Part shown: in pieces, positions 46,853 to 57,039 of the stretch
Layout of the letters: each line of letters opens with the position of its first letter
Position numbering within the stretch: the stretch's first letter is position 1
DNA from: Hetaerina americana
Lineage: Eukaryota > Arthropoda > Insecta > Odonata > Calopterygidae
Direction: 5' to 3'
Length of the DNA: 64,000 bases
NCBI GenBank assembly: GCA_022747635.1
Contig: JAKTNV010000074.1
Coordinates: 1,683,001-1,747,000 of the forward strand
Translations under genes and position numbers: made by a program
Notes under the pieces: model-generated
Seen by the model: only the letters and a program-made list of their open reading frames with translations
What the model was told of the DNA's origin: nothing
Database searches by the model: none

Positions 46853-47743
46853 AGGGGTCTGTGCAATAAATACGTGAACTAGTGCAATCGGCCGGCGATG
46901 AAAAGCACTATAGCCCCACCCACTATCGGCGCTAGTTGCCTGAGCCATCTATGCTTGGTGGATCGTCGAGCTGGGCGTATAGTGCCAGTTATGTTAGTTT
47001 ATGCTGTCCTTTTTACTGTTTGTCGGAAATGATAATTGCCGAAATAACGGAGTGACAAATAAACATAAGTTTTAGTGAAGTGCAGTTAAAATTATCCATA
47101 AATTAATGAAATGTTGACAACTGTTTACGGTGATAATGCTGCGAAGAAAACATCCGTTTTCAACAAGAGATTAAGCGTTTTAAAGATGGCCGACAAGACG
47201 CCACAGATGATGCAAGGCCAGGACGACCTTCAACCACATGTGTTGACGGCAACGTTGATCGTGTGCGGGCCTTTGTCCTTACCGATCGTCGAAAAACTGT
47301 CAGAATAATAGCTGATGAACTGAATTTAGGAAAAAAAAACTGTGCAAACTATTTTAACCGAACATGATGGACGGATCCTTCACCATGGCAATGCAGTTGC
47401 ACATTCAGCATTGGTTGTTAGCCAGTTTCCGGCAAAAAATTCAACCACCATCCTCGACTAACCTCCTTATTCACCAGATCCCCCTGCGACTTTTTTCTAT
47501 TCCCAATATGCAAAAAATGTGATGAGGATACATCACTGGGAAGACGTGGACACAATAAAGCAAGGAACGACGAGAAAACTAAAAAGCCAAACTGCAGAGG
47601 ACTTCCAAGGGTGCTTTAGTGAAAAAGAAGATGGAATAAGTGCATAGCAACGAATGAAGAGTGCTCTGAAGGGGAATATGTACACTAAATTTTGTAAAAT
47701 AAAGCTTTTATGCCTCAGTTCGCGTATTTATTGGACATAGAAG
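46853..47743 (+). mobile_element. internally deleted mariner, ~890 bp
   Basis: Ends share CAATAAATACG(T/C)GAACT in inverted orientation (from 46863 on the left; reversed from about 47733 on the right) and are flanked by TA (46851-46852, 47744-47745). The interior carries N-terminal and C-terminal transposase pieces on the + strand with the middle missing. The TIRs match no other mariner in this window, so it is a separate subfamily. Confidence 0.85.
47111..47690 (+). pseudogene. mariner transposase relic
   Basis: The frame starts with VYGDNA near 47123. After a frameshift at about 47190 it reads DATDDARPGRPSTT, then VDRVRAFVLTDRRKTVRIIA and DELNLGKK, a typical N-terminal DNA-binding half. 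Another shift gives TVQTILTEHDGRILHHGNAV: here about 100 residues have been lost between T-E-H and H-H-G-N-A. HHGNA replaces the usual HHDNA, so the second catalytic Asp is Gly. Then PPYSPD, and after a shift P-C-D-F-F-L-F-P with the third Asp still present. The C-terminus keeps KRRWNKCI and, in another frame, FQGCFSEKEDG. Clearly dead. Confidence 0.85.
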
Positions 47744-47745
47744 TA

Positions 47746-48094
47746 CATGCAGCGCATCTATGGGATTTTATTGCATTTTTTTCTTTGAAAGTACAATCAT
47801 GAAAAGTTTTTCCAAGAGTTTGTAAATGTAAAATACCTACAGAACCATGTAAAATACCTGTAATTGCATATTTACAGCCTTTAATTGCTTTAGATATCAC
47901 CGTATTGTTCCGTTTTTGAGAGACAGCTTTCTAGTACAGGTGATAAAGATGAAGGGTCTAAATTAGGCTCCTAAAATGCCTGTGGAACTGCTACCAACAT
48001 ATCATGCACATCAGTGATGGGAAACACGCTAGGAATCGGCACTTGGGGCGATTATACTGGGAGATAAGATACGATACGAATTCATTCCTTTTAA
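47746..48094. other. unrecognised spacer between two mariners
   Basis: No feature supported. Confidence 0.5.
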
Positions 48095-48096
48095 TA

Positions 48097-48849
48097 CGAG
48101 GGTCATCCGGAAAGTAGTACCCGTTCGTGAAATAAAAAGACTAAAGTAAATATTAACAAACATAAAAAAATTTATTTGAAAGAGGATACTTTAAACTACT
48201 TCTCAACATAATCTCCAAGCAAATTAAGGCATTTGTCATAACGTGTGACAAGTTTCTGTATTCCTGCTGCATAGTCCTTCGCCGCCAGCTCATTGAGATA
48301 CGCGAGGGACCCATCTTGCACAAATTTTTGCATAATGCAGATGGTGTTTAACAATTTCATGAACAATTGTTCGAGAAACATTGGGAAAATGCTCACAGAT
48401 GTCATCAATTGTGACGCGCCGATCGTTCCTCACGAATTCGTCAACTGAGCTCACCAGTTGGTCTGTAATGACAGACGGTCTCTCCGAACGCTCATCGTCG
48501 TGTGTGTTCCCCCTCCCCATGTTGAAGTTGCGACACCACCGCCGAACAGACGACTCGTCCATTACATTGTCTCCATACACCTCCTTTAATTGGCGATGAA
48601 TATCACATGGGCGAACGTTTCTTGCATTGAGGAATTTAATCACTGCCCTCACTTCACAACTGGCGGCGTTCTCAATTTTTTTAAACATTGTAAACAATCA
48701 CAGAAACAACACAGGCAATGCTAGCGTCACGCAACTTGGCTCAGAGAAGGCAGACAAGCCACTGAAGCTATCTGACCTCGTCCAGCGGCTACTCGCGTCG
48801 TCAGCACTTCATGCGGCACGAACGGGTACTACTTTCCGGATGACCCTCG
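48097..48849 (-). mobile_element. internally deleted mariner, 753 bp, with intact ends
   Basis: Both ends carry a ~32-bp inverted repeat starting CGAGGGTCATCCGGAAAGTA, with TA on both sides (48095-48096, 48850-48851). The minus strand carries the transposase N-terminus followed directly by its C-terminus. A closely related end fragment lies at 62429-62509 with no mismatch over 81 bases. The well preserved ends and that match suggest relatively recent activity of this family. Confidence 0.93.
48190..48697 (-). pseudogene. mariner-like transposase, N-terminus joined to C-terminus
   Basis: From 48697: AASCEVRAVIKFLNARN, IHRQLKEVYGD, SSVRRWCRNFNMGR and RSERPSVITD form the first helix-turn-helix and linker. 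VDEFVRNDRRVTIDDICEHF and SRTIVHEIVKHHL form the second helix-turn-helix. After HLHYAKICARWVPRVS the reading leaves frame near 48300 and continues in another frame as LNELAAKDYAAGIQKLVTRY, then DKCLNLLGDYVEK, the C-terminus. The whole catalytic DD34D domain is missing. This N-terminus (E-V-R-A-V-I-K-F-L) is a different subfamily from the YSIKF-type at 28.7 kb. Confidence 0.92.
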
Positions 48850-48851
48850 TA

Positions 48852-49400
48852 CCTTAAAGTCGACCATAGCTTACTAAATAGTTCCATTGTGAGACAAATT
48901 AAACACATTGAAATAAATTTAAGACGTTTAATATCAATATTACTCCTTTGCCAATCAACTCTAGACCTTTGGGTAAACTGTGGAAATTGGTGGTACATCG
49001 TACATCCTTTCACATGTGTGGCGCAAAAACAAATGACACTCGTATTATAAACCTATTCACGCATCTGCAGTGCTAGTGATCGTAGCTATCGAAGAATATC
49101 GATTTCCCGAAAAATCATTAAGTAAATGTTATGCTCTTCATTTGCTTACATCTTCCATTCCATCCATTACGTCCTAATCTCCCTAAGCGCTGAGTGAATA
49201 CGAAATTACCGCGAAAAGGGTAGGAGATATGACAAAAATGTGATTCTCATAGCTTGTCTTCCATACCTTCATCGATTTTTCACCTTCAACATGTGCGAAT
49301 AAAAAATGACTATTTCAAGGTATTGAGAGGAAACCTTTCTTGTTGAAAATTTCAAAAAAATGTTCACAAAGGATTCTAAATTAATCTAAGCCATATTTTT
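48852..49400. other. unrecognised sequence
   Basis: No feature supported. Confidence 0.45.
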
Positions 49401-49870
49401 AAGGGTATCCTTTTTGTGTCCGCTTGAAAGCGATTGCGGCGTCAGGAGGACGTCGTCGCAGTGAAACAATGCAATTCATCCGACGAGAGTCGTCGGAATT
49501 TACACGCAAGCATTTAAAGAGCGCACTCCAAACGGAGTGGAATGGAAGAAAGGAGGATTATGAGGGGGAGGGAGGGAGGAGAAAAGCGATCTTTCCGCCA
49601 CCTACCCGCCTCGTCTCGCGAGACTCCTATTGTTCTCGCTAGGCGTCGAGCGCGCGTCTCCGAAAGAATAGCAGCGGTTGCTAAACTATGTACCCCTTTC
49701 TCTTTTTCCTTCTCGCTTTTCGAAACTTTTATTTTTTTCAACACGCCGAAGCGTTTGTTCCGGGCGACGAATTTCGTTCCCTTAGAGACTCGGGAATGAA
49801 TAAGATCCCGTCGGGAGGGATATAAAGCTTTGGAAAAACTTTTACGAGCGGTCAAGCTCTTCTCTCTTTT
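49400..49870. other. CpG-containing, GC-richer block
   Basis: Richer in CG dinucleotides than its flanks. Open frames on both strands (49424-49642 plus, 49542-49799 plus, 49514-49855 minus) overlap and show only Arg/Lys- or Ser-rich composition. No domain recognised. Could be a promoter-like island or old repeat. Confidence 0.35.
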
Positions 49871-50090
49871 TTTTAAATCTATATTTTGGGCGAAGGCAGA
49901 GCCAAATAATGAAACATGCTAAGGAAGTTTTTTAAAATCGAAAAATTTTATCAAGATTTTTTTTCTGACTCTTTTATGGATGTAGAGCGGGGTTTGATTT
50001 TTTTTCTACCCTGAAGAGTGCGGGTAGGCAGTACTCATTTGTCACCAAGTGGAAATTTCGCCTCCACCAACGCCGATAAGGGTCTTTTCA

Positions 50091-50113
50091 TATATACACA
50101 CGCACACACACAT

Positions 50114-50153
<40 letters not shown>

Positions 50154-50175
50154 GTATATGTGTGTGTGTGCATAC
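50091..50175. repeat. compound microsatellite (CA)n-(TA)n-(TG)n
   Basis: CA repeats, then TA, then TG, so that the outer parts are complementary and the tract could fold back. It generates Thr-His and Tyr-Ile open frames at 50018-50422 that are not genes. Confidence 0.95.
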
Positions 50176-52480
50176 ATTTATATTTCACGCTCTCCTTCTG
50201 TCCAAACAGATTGGCGGCAAGGAGCGATAAAGAAATGGCAGTGAGAAATAACTTCACGCCTCTGGGTACGGCATTGGAAAACGAAGAAAGATAGGAGTTA
50301 TGGTTCAAGAAGAAAGCAGGCAACGACCTACGACGGATTATGTATTTATATTTGATTATTATATTTAGACAGAATTTAAAGAAGGTAGTTTTAACGCATT
50401 TTATGGGCAATTTACTTCGCATTGTTCTTCATGTTCAAGAGTTAGAATTTCGTTCAGCATCCGCTTGGTCAGAATTAACGAACATAAACGCTCACTGCTT
50501 ACACCCTCACGCCAGCATCAATCTTAATGCAATACTTTTTCAAAAATTAGAACATCAATTTTCCAAGCAGCAGTAGTAATTAAGAGAGTCGAGCGAAACT
50601 GGGTCCATTGGTGGACAAATATAGGTAATATGGATGAAAAATGGATAGATGAGGAATTTGCTGGAGAAAGCGGGATATTCAGGGAATAGTAGAAGAGTGG
50701 CAAGGACCTAGCATTGTCCAACCTAATCTTAATGAACGTCGCGGGGAGACACAGTTTAACGTATCCTACGATGGGCACTTGCACGTGAAGTTTTCTCCTC
50801 ATTGTCCATCCAATCAGGTGTCGGTATATCGCTAAATAATTCTTTCAGCAGAATTAAAATACGGGTCACCGGGCTTGGAAGCCAGTACACCAGCTACCAC
50901 CCCAGTTCAACCCCAAATTGCTCAGTGCGACTCATGTTATTATGTAAACACCACGTTTCAAAGACCAAAAACATTACCGATCAAATATTGAACCTATCAA
51001 ATACAGACGCATGGATTTTATTACTTTTTAATTTATCTACCATTATCGTGTAAACAACTCGAAACTCAAACGGACCCAAATTATTCATGGGCCAATTGGA
51101 AAATGTATTCTTGGAAAGCCCAACCACTAAAAGCTTTTTAATTGACGGGCTACATTGACCCAAACCTCAAGATACAAGATCAATATACATTATATATATT
51201 CTTTTTTCTGTTTCTTCTCTCGAGTTACCCTATTTTTTGTATTTGTCTTCTCTAGAATAATCCAAATTTGATTTTTTAGGAATCTATTTCTTGTAATATG
51301 TTTCATGAGATACATGGTCCATTTTTAAAATTTCAGAGTTTGTATTTACTCATTTGTTTGTTTGAACTTATCATATTCTCTGGTGCAAAAAAGTTGCGAA
51401 AACCCAATGACGATGCCTTTCAAAAGCGTTGTACGAGAAAAACAACACGGGGAATTGGAGTTATTATTATTTCAGAATATTTTCTTCCACAAGTTAGATT
51501 CTGTAAAAGCAATTTATTTTATTTAAGCATTACGGACTTCTAATGCGCCAAAATGCGGTACTTTAATCTGAGTAAAAATCGACAAATTCAACATTCTTGT
51601 CCAAATTGATCCTACCATCAACTTGCACTATCATCGCTTTAACAGCTGCCAACCGCCACGAATAACGATCCATCCCCTTTTCCCTACAGGTTTTTCACCG
51701 CAGTACCATCAATAATGCCTCCTCCCTGCAAAACTACTGATTAGTTTCAAGATACCTTGGCAAAAATTGTAAAGCCGAAAATAATAATCAGCATAGAAAT
51801 TCTCCCACCACCGTCTTTTACATTGATTGATCCAAAACTAAATATGAATGTCATCATCAACATTTTCTTTCCCCTAGAAAACAAAAATTTTATCCCGACC
51901 CCATATAAAAGAATTATAACCAACCAGAGTAAGTCACGATTTCTCATCACCATCTTAATGTAATTTCCATCCGATTCTTAGCACGCTCCTCAAATTTAGA
52001 CCGTATCTTTGGATCCACGAGTCCCTCACCTCACGCCAAAACGTCCTTCTTGAAGTGATCGTCCAGGCGTTACCGCCCCCTTTTCTACAGCGCATACTTA
52101 TTTCCTAAAGGGAATATCACTCCCAAGCCGCATATATGTCAAAAATGTTCAAGCTTCTCCTTCCATCCCTCGTCTCTCTCTTTGTGGGGACCCTTCCGCT
52201 TCTTACAGCGTTTTGTCACATTCCTTTCCCTAGTCCTTGGGGGAGGAGACCATTATAAGTTTCATGTCCATGTGGTAGTGGAATTTCGCCTTCTTCCTTT
52301 TCAAATTCTAGTTTGCACGTTATTGGATAAATTTTTACTGAACTCCATGGTTCATGAGTATGTTAGTTAATAGTACATTTGCACGCGTGTAAGTCAAAAA
52401 AGTTCTGGCATAATTGTATACACCACTATGGGTGTAGGTTTGCATTAATGTTTTAATTTTGCATTTGGTTTTATTCTCTT
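50176..52480. other. unrecognised sequence
   Basis: No gene supported. Short open frames at 51298-51543 and 51757-51963 lack motifs. Confidence 0.5.
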
Positions 52481-52481
52481 T

Positions 52482-52560
52482 TACGGGTGGTACCTAATAC
52501 CCCCCGCCACACGCCCTTGAGGCGGCTTGGGGGTCATTATGTAGATGTATGTATTAAGTA
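52482..52560 (-). repeat. hairpin-family repeat, minus orientation
   Basis: Read on the minus strand: ACATCTACATAATGACCCCC, then CCGCC...GGCGG stem with AAGGGCGTGT between, then GGTATTAGGTACCACCCGTA. It matches 43872-43945 in head, hairpin and CACCCGTA tail. No PLE coding trace follows, so this copy stands alone. Confidence 0.75.
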
Positions 52561-53580
52561 GATAAAGATAATTCTTCCTAGTGCGGCCCATTTTGGATAC
52601 CTAACCAAGGTTCACCCCTGAGTAATCTGAGACATAAGGTCGCCGATATAGCCTATTCTTCCGGATTATTTCTATATTCTATAATATTTATACCATACTT
52701 TTCAGTCCACTAAAATTTTCTTTATCGAATGTCTTGCCGAAATTCTTAATACATAAAAATATACACCGAATATAATCCATGTTGCTTCCTATTAGTTATC
52801 TCATATTGCAAAGGCTCACCTCTTCCAGAACCCAAAATCAAGTCATTAATTGTCATTGTCTCCATCCTTAAAAAAAATCCTTGAAATAAATATCGATTTA
52901 GCTGTGACTTTCCCGTTTTTTTGGGATAAAACATTCACTAAAAAATTCGCCGGCCGATTTCTTCCCACATAAACGCTACGAATTAACCCCAGCACTTGCG
53001 TCCACGTTTTCCGAAACCCCTTACGTCGTTCAGCGGAAATATTTTTCACCCCTTCGGCCTTACTTGCTTTGAATTAACCCCCTTCAATGCATTTTCTATC
53101 TAACAATCAAGTATGCTTCGACCTAAGTTATCTAGTGCTACGCATAATTCACTTTCTATTTCTAAGCTTACTGGTCTAATATCCTAATATTACAGATCCT
53201 CTGCGCATTCTTCTCATGAAATTTTCCTGTTTTAAATAATAAATTTCCTTACTTATGTTTGACAGTAAGCCTTAGCATTTTCTTTCAACTTCCTGACAAT
53301 GTTTTAACGTCCATAAACAGCTCATCAATTCCACCCTTCCTTTGTAAACTTTCCATATCCCCGTGCGGCTTCAAGCACACTTATTCACGCTATTAGATTC
53401 CTGTGTCAGTTATTTGTTTATTTGTTCCTACTTTCTGAGTTAAGATCATTCTCTTGTGTATCTACTTATTCGTCTTGCATGTATATCCATATTTTATGTA
53501 TATCCATATTGCTTGTCCTTTTCCTATTCGCATTTCTCATAATTTTGTTGGCGGCCTCTTTTCGTTGATCCCAGTTTATG
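52561..53580. other. unrecognised sequence
   Basis: Short tandem ATGTATATCCATATT-like units near 53477-53510. No gene supported. Confidence 0.45.
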
Positions 53581-53582
53581 TA

Positions 53583-54151
53583 CGAGGTGTGTCCGATAGC
53601 TATCCGACCTGCGTTCATATCTCCGCATTGGTGCTAATCATCGTTATCCGGGCCGTGGTATCCTTCGAAGTAGTCCCCATTTGATTGAACCACACGCTCC
53701 CAGAGGTGCTTCCACATCTTAAAGCAGTCTTTGAACGCAGATTTTTGAATGGTCTTCAGGTATCACATCAAATTACTCTGTATCGTTCAACCACTTTCCT
53801 ATGAGTGCCATTTTCAATTTCGGAAACGTCCAAAGGTCGTAGAGAGCTATTTCAGGACTGTACTGCGGCTGGCAAAGCTGTACAATTTTTTGTTTTGCCA
53901 AAAATTGCTTCACAAGGTTCGATGAGTGCACTGGAACGTTATTGTGGTGAAGAAGCCAGTCATTGCTTGACCAGAGATGCGGTCTTTTTCTTCCCACGGC
54001 ATCACAAAATATTTTTAGAACTACAACGTAATATTCTTTGTTGATTGTCTGACCTCTTGGAGCAAAGTTGTAGTGCACAACACCCTCACAATCAAAAAAA
54101 TAATAAAAAAAAGCTCAGGTCGGATACTTTTCGGACATTCTTCTTATATCG
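53583..54151 (-). mobile_element. internally deleted mariner, 569 bp
   Basis: TA flanks both ends (53581-53582, 54152-54153). The left end starts CGAGGTGTGTCCGATAG and shares TATCCGACCTG in inverted order with the right end (about 54113-54130). On the minus strand only the C-terminal two thirds of a transposase is present; its N-terminal DNA-binding region and leader are deleted next to the right TIR. Confidence 0.88.
53600..54100 (-). pseudogene. mariner transposase, catalytic and C-terminal part
   Basis: From about 54090 on the minus strand: HYNFAPRGQTINKEYYVVVL, then VGRKRPHLWSSNDWLLHH, N-N-V-P-V-H-S-S-N-L-V-K-Q-F-L-A-K, QPQYSPEIALYDLWTFPKLK and ALIGKWLND, followed in shifted frames by FKDCF-like, W-K-H-L-W-E and Q-S-N-G-D-Y-F-E-G. 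Family members read HHDNAP; here the second catalytic Asp is Asn (HHNNVP), while the third Asp (Y-D-L-W) remains. The first catalytic Asp and the helix-turn-helix are in the missing part. It cannot be active. Confidence 0.88.
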
Positions 54152-54154
54152 TAC

Positions 54155-55190
54155 CCCTCTCTTTGTCCTCGCTCAAAATTTTCTCCGAAATACTCGGGAA
54201 CTCCTTCATTTTCGTCTCGGTGAATGCTTCTATTTTATACTCATGCAACGGACTTCCCAGTTCTATCATTTTGAACCTGACGCATTCGTTATTTGCATTC
54301 ATTATTACTAAATTATTCTGAGAGCACATCCACTCCCGTGACACAGGGCAAATAAATCAGACTGATCCTAATTATATTCCTAATCATAATATATCCTAAC
54401 TAATATCTCTCTGAGACCCCGGGAAATTTCTATCTACATATGCCTATATCAATCATAGTGTTCCAAAATGCCCGTTATTATTAACCCTTGTCTTATGCTG
54501 AACACTATCACTTTCTTCCCGTGACAATTTACTGTTCCTAAACGGTCCTTACCTCACTATCATATCTCCATTTATCAACATTGCGTCCCAATCTACAGAT
54601 GTTCCCTTCAAAGAACACTCGCAATTATTCCTCTAATGGATTGATTACCCTGACATTTTGTTCCTTTTTTGTTTAGCACATAGAGCTGAACTATGACAAA
54701 AATCTTTGATTCGGAATTCCACGAATCATATTTTAGTATTAATCTGATCCATGAATACAACGCTTTTCCCAAAATTGTTGTTAAATAGAACGGTCACCCT
54801 TCTCATGCTCGTAGAATATTATTCTATAATTTTTGTGCCATAAATTCCCCCAGCATTTCCATCTCTTATCGCAAAACGCTAAAATATCTATGTATTTTGT
54901 CTCCATAGCCCCACTTCATATTTCCTTATTTCTCTGTTCCTAACATTTCAAGTTCTAATTATAACTGGTTTTGTCTTCTTCTGCGACCTCTATACAGCTG
55001 TTTTCGGATTCGATTTGCAAATATTTCACAAGAAATTGACCGCGTCTCTACCGCAGCCGTGTGGAACACAATTAAGCAGACTCCAGCAGCTGCATAAACC
55101 CAGTTTTACACGGTGTTTAACTACATTTCTAGGGAAACGTGGATGAGATAGTTTCCTACTGCGTTCCGTAATTATGGTACCATTATGGAT
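54155..55190. other. unrecognised sequence
   Basis: No feature supported. Confidence 0.45.
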
Positions 55191-55199
55191 GTCTTACGC

Positions 55200-55370
55200 C
55201 TCTGCAGCCGCATCATTGAGGAAAACACGCTGCGCGGACTACTTTTCGTCTGGCTCCTACCCTTTGACATGTGCGGCTTGGATAACGGCATCGAGAGGGA
55301 AATATCATTGTTCTCGTAGGTACAGCCTTCGAGGACATCAGAACGCGTAAGCGGTTCCACCACGTGCAGG
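55200..55370 (+). repeat. dispersed repeat fragment
   Basis: Shares GCAGCCGCATCATTGAGGAA, ACACGCTGCG, GGCTCCTACC and TTCCACCACGT with 22530-22700 in order. The first part of the 22-kb repeat is not seen here. A LINE relic of the same strand begins about 370 bases downstream, with a SINE in between. Confidence 0.62.
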
Positions 55371-55414
55371 GACGCGAATACATTGGAACAGTAGATAGGA
55401 AAATAACAAGTAAA

Positions 55415-55426
55415 CCTTGGATCAAG
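55415..55426. repeat. SINE target-site duplication, left copy
   Basis: CCTTGGATCAAG, identical to 55732-55743. Confidence 0.92.
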
Positions 55427-55731
55427 TAGTAGTAGTTTGAAGGTAGGCGACCGACAGCTGAGGTCATTTGCGCCATAGGGGATGGCCAGGAAAGGATTAA
55501 GATGGAGAGAAACCCGGCATCGGCATTAGCCTACTCTTTACGAAAGGCGCCAAGGGGTCCGAAGCTTAACGTCCCAACCGACGGACGGCGTACTCACTCA
55601 AAGTGCCCTCCACAAAGCACCTCAAGTAGGGATCGAAATACTTATGAAAAATATTCAACACTGGCGGGATTTGAACCCGCGCCCTCTGGGTGGGAAGCCA
55701 ATACGTTAGCCCCCGCACCATCTCGATCCCT
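55427..55731 (-). mobile_element. tRNA-derived SINE, full length, 305 bp
   Basis: On the minus strand: a tRNA-like head starting GGGATCGAGATGGTGCGGGG (A-box region), a B-box GGTTCAAATCC, a ~230-base body, and a (CTA)n tail at 55427. Flanked by 12-bp duplications. It aligns with 36553-36837 throughout the shared part, including AGTGAGTACGCCGTCCGTCG and CGTAAAGAGTAGGCTAATGC. The open frame 55502-55747 lies on the strand opposite to the SINE and is an artefact. The A- and B-boxes would serve RNA polymerase III. Confidence 0.93.
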
Positions 55732-55743
55732 CCTTGGATCAAG
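55732..55743. repeat. SINE target-site duplication, right copy
   Basis: CCTTGGATCAAG, identical to 55415-55426. Confidence 0.92.
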
Positions 55744-56335
55744 ATGATAAGAAAGTTAGATGAGAGAGGAAACAGGTCGAATGTTCACGTAAAAGTAGGA
55801 AGAAATAAGTATGAAGAGATAAATAATAAAATGAGGTGGGGTACTGATACGATGAAAGAGGCATGGAGAAAAACACAGGGCGATAATAAGGAATTTTTAA
55901 AAATGTGAAATTAGCACGCTGTACATAAAATGAAAGCACTGTCAACAATTTAGCAGGATATATTCGTGTACTCTATCAAACAAGCATCAGAAAACTGCAT
56001 AATTGATACATGAGAGATTCAAGAGAGCTCGAAAGAATACGGAGAGGATTTATGCTGTAAGGATATTAAGCAAGGAAATTAACACTTTTAAAGAGAATAT
56101 GATGTAGAAAGGGATAGCATAGGTCCAGGAAAACTTAATTGCCAGGCCGATACGGCATTAAGTGAATGAAACCATATGATGCTCTGGGGATGTAAAACAA
56201 TGCGAATATAAGGTTTTATTTTAGTGTCAGCTCTCAGGTTAAGTTGTTCACGAAAGGCAAAGAAACTTATCGCTGTTCAGTAAACGTCCATCCAAAGCGT
56301 ACAAAAACGTTAGAATCAGAATAAATTCATTTCCC
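55744..56335 (+). pseudogene. LINE relic interrupted by the SINE
   Basis: Reads IRKLDERGNRSNVHVKVGRN then KYEEINNKM and KEAWRKTQGDNKEFLK, matching IAKIDERGKWLNQNTEF, KYKDISNKL and KTQCKDMK of the 39-41.9 kb LINE. It therefore shows what the PLE-interrupted site looks like without the PLE. After about 56130 the reading jumps toward the 3' end (AVRLSG-like traces) and stops at a tail GTCCATCCAAAGCGTAC near 56287. Most of RT is missing. Confidence 0.75.
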
Positions 56336-56445
56336 TATGTAGATTCATTCCGTGATAGTTAAAGGATTACTTACAATTGAATAGGAAAACTAAGACCAAT
56401 TCATAAAATAATTAAAAGTTTTACGGATTGAGAGACTGATTAGGT

Positions 56446-56568
56446 TTAGAGCTTTGATGTGATTAATATCCTTAAGTATATAACAAAACTCGTCATTACG
56501 TGAAACGTGTCCGCAAAGTCTACTCTGTCCCATTCAAATCATACCTATTGTCACGCCAATTTTATTTC

Positions 56569-56608
<40 letters not shown>

Positions 56609-56790
56609 CAATCACATGTATATAGATACAAGGAAAAGAGATAGAAAAACATATAAAAGACAAACAGGTGAGATTGGGAAGGCGGAATCGAGCAAATCAA
56701 ATTTAGCACTTTGATGTAATTAATATCCTTTAGTATATAACAAAAACTCCTCGTTTTGAGATGGGGAAGGCGGAATCGAGCAAATCACAA
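56446..56790 (+). repeat. local duplicated segments
   Basis: A ~55-base segment (TTGATGT(G/A)ATTAATATCC...TATATAACAAAA) occurs at 56446-56503 and 56699-56757. A second one (GGGAAGGCGGAATCGAGCAA) occurs at about 56678-56697 and 56764-56783. The arrangement A-B-A-B suggests a local duplication around a (TA)n tract (56572-56605) with unequal loss. Confidence 0.75.
56572..56605. repeat. (TA)n microsatellite
   Basis: About 34 bp of TA alternation inside the duplicated region. Confidence 0.95.
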
Positions 56791-56799
56791 GTTCAAAAA

Positions 56800-56862
56800 T
56801 ATTTCCTTGACCGGGACTTGAACCACGGATATTTTGATTTGCTGGTCCGATGCTCTTTTATG
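56800..56862 (-). repeat. tRNA-like sequence, possible SINE head
   Basis: Minus strand: B-box-like GGTTCAAGTCCC near 56813-56824, flanked by GTG and GTC, preceded by GAGCATCGGACCAGCAAATC. A convincing A box and acceptor stem are lacking. Confidence 0.35.
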
Positions 56863-57039
56863 TGTGTTCCTATCTTTTCTCCTTATATCTACTCGTATAT
56901 CGATGTCAATGATTGTTCGCCATATGGCAGGTTTTTCGTGTTTGAATACCACGTTGAATCAAAGAATCTATCTTTTCTTCTCCCGCTTTATATCACACAC
57001 TTAGAGCTTGAGAACGATATTTTTCTGACAGCATAAGAG

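Noticed and set aside
50018..50422. Frames with Thr-His and Tyr-Ile repeats
   Set aside because: Translation of the compound CA/TA/TG microsatellite on both strands.
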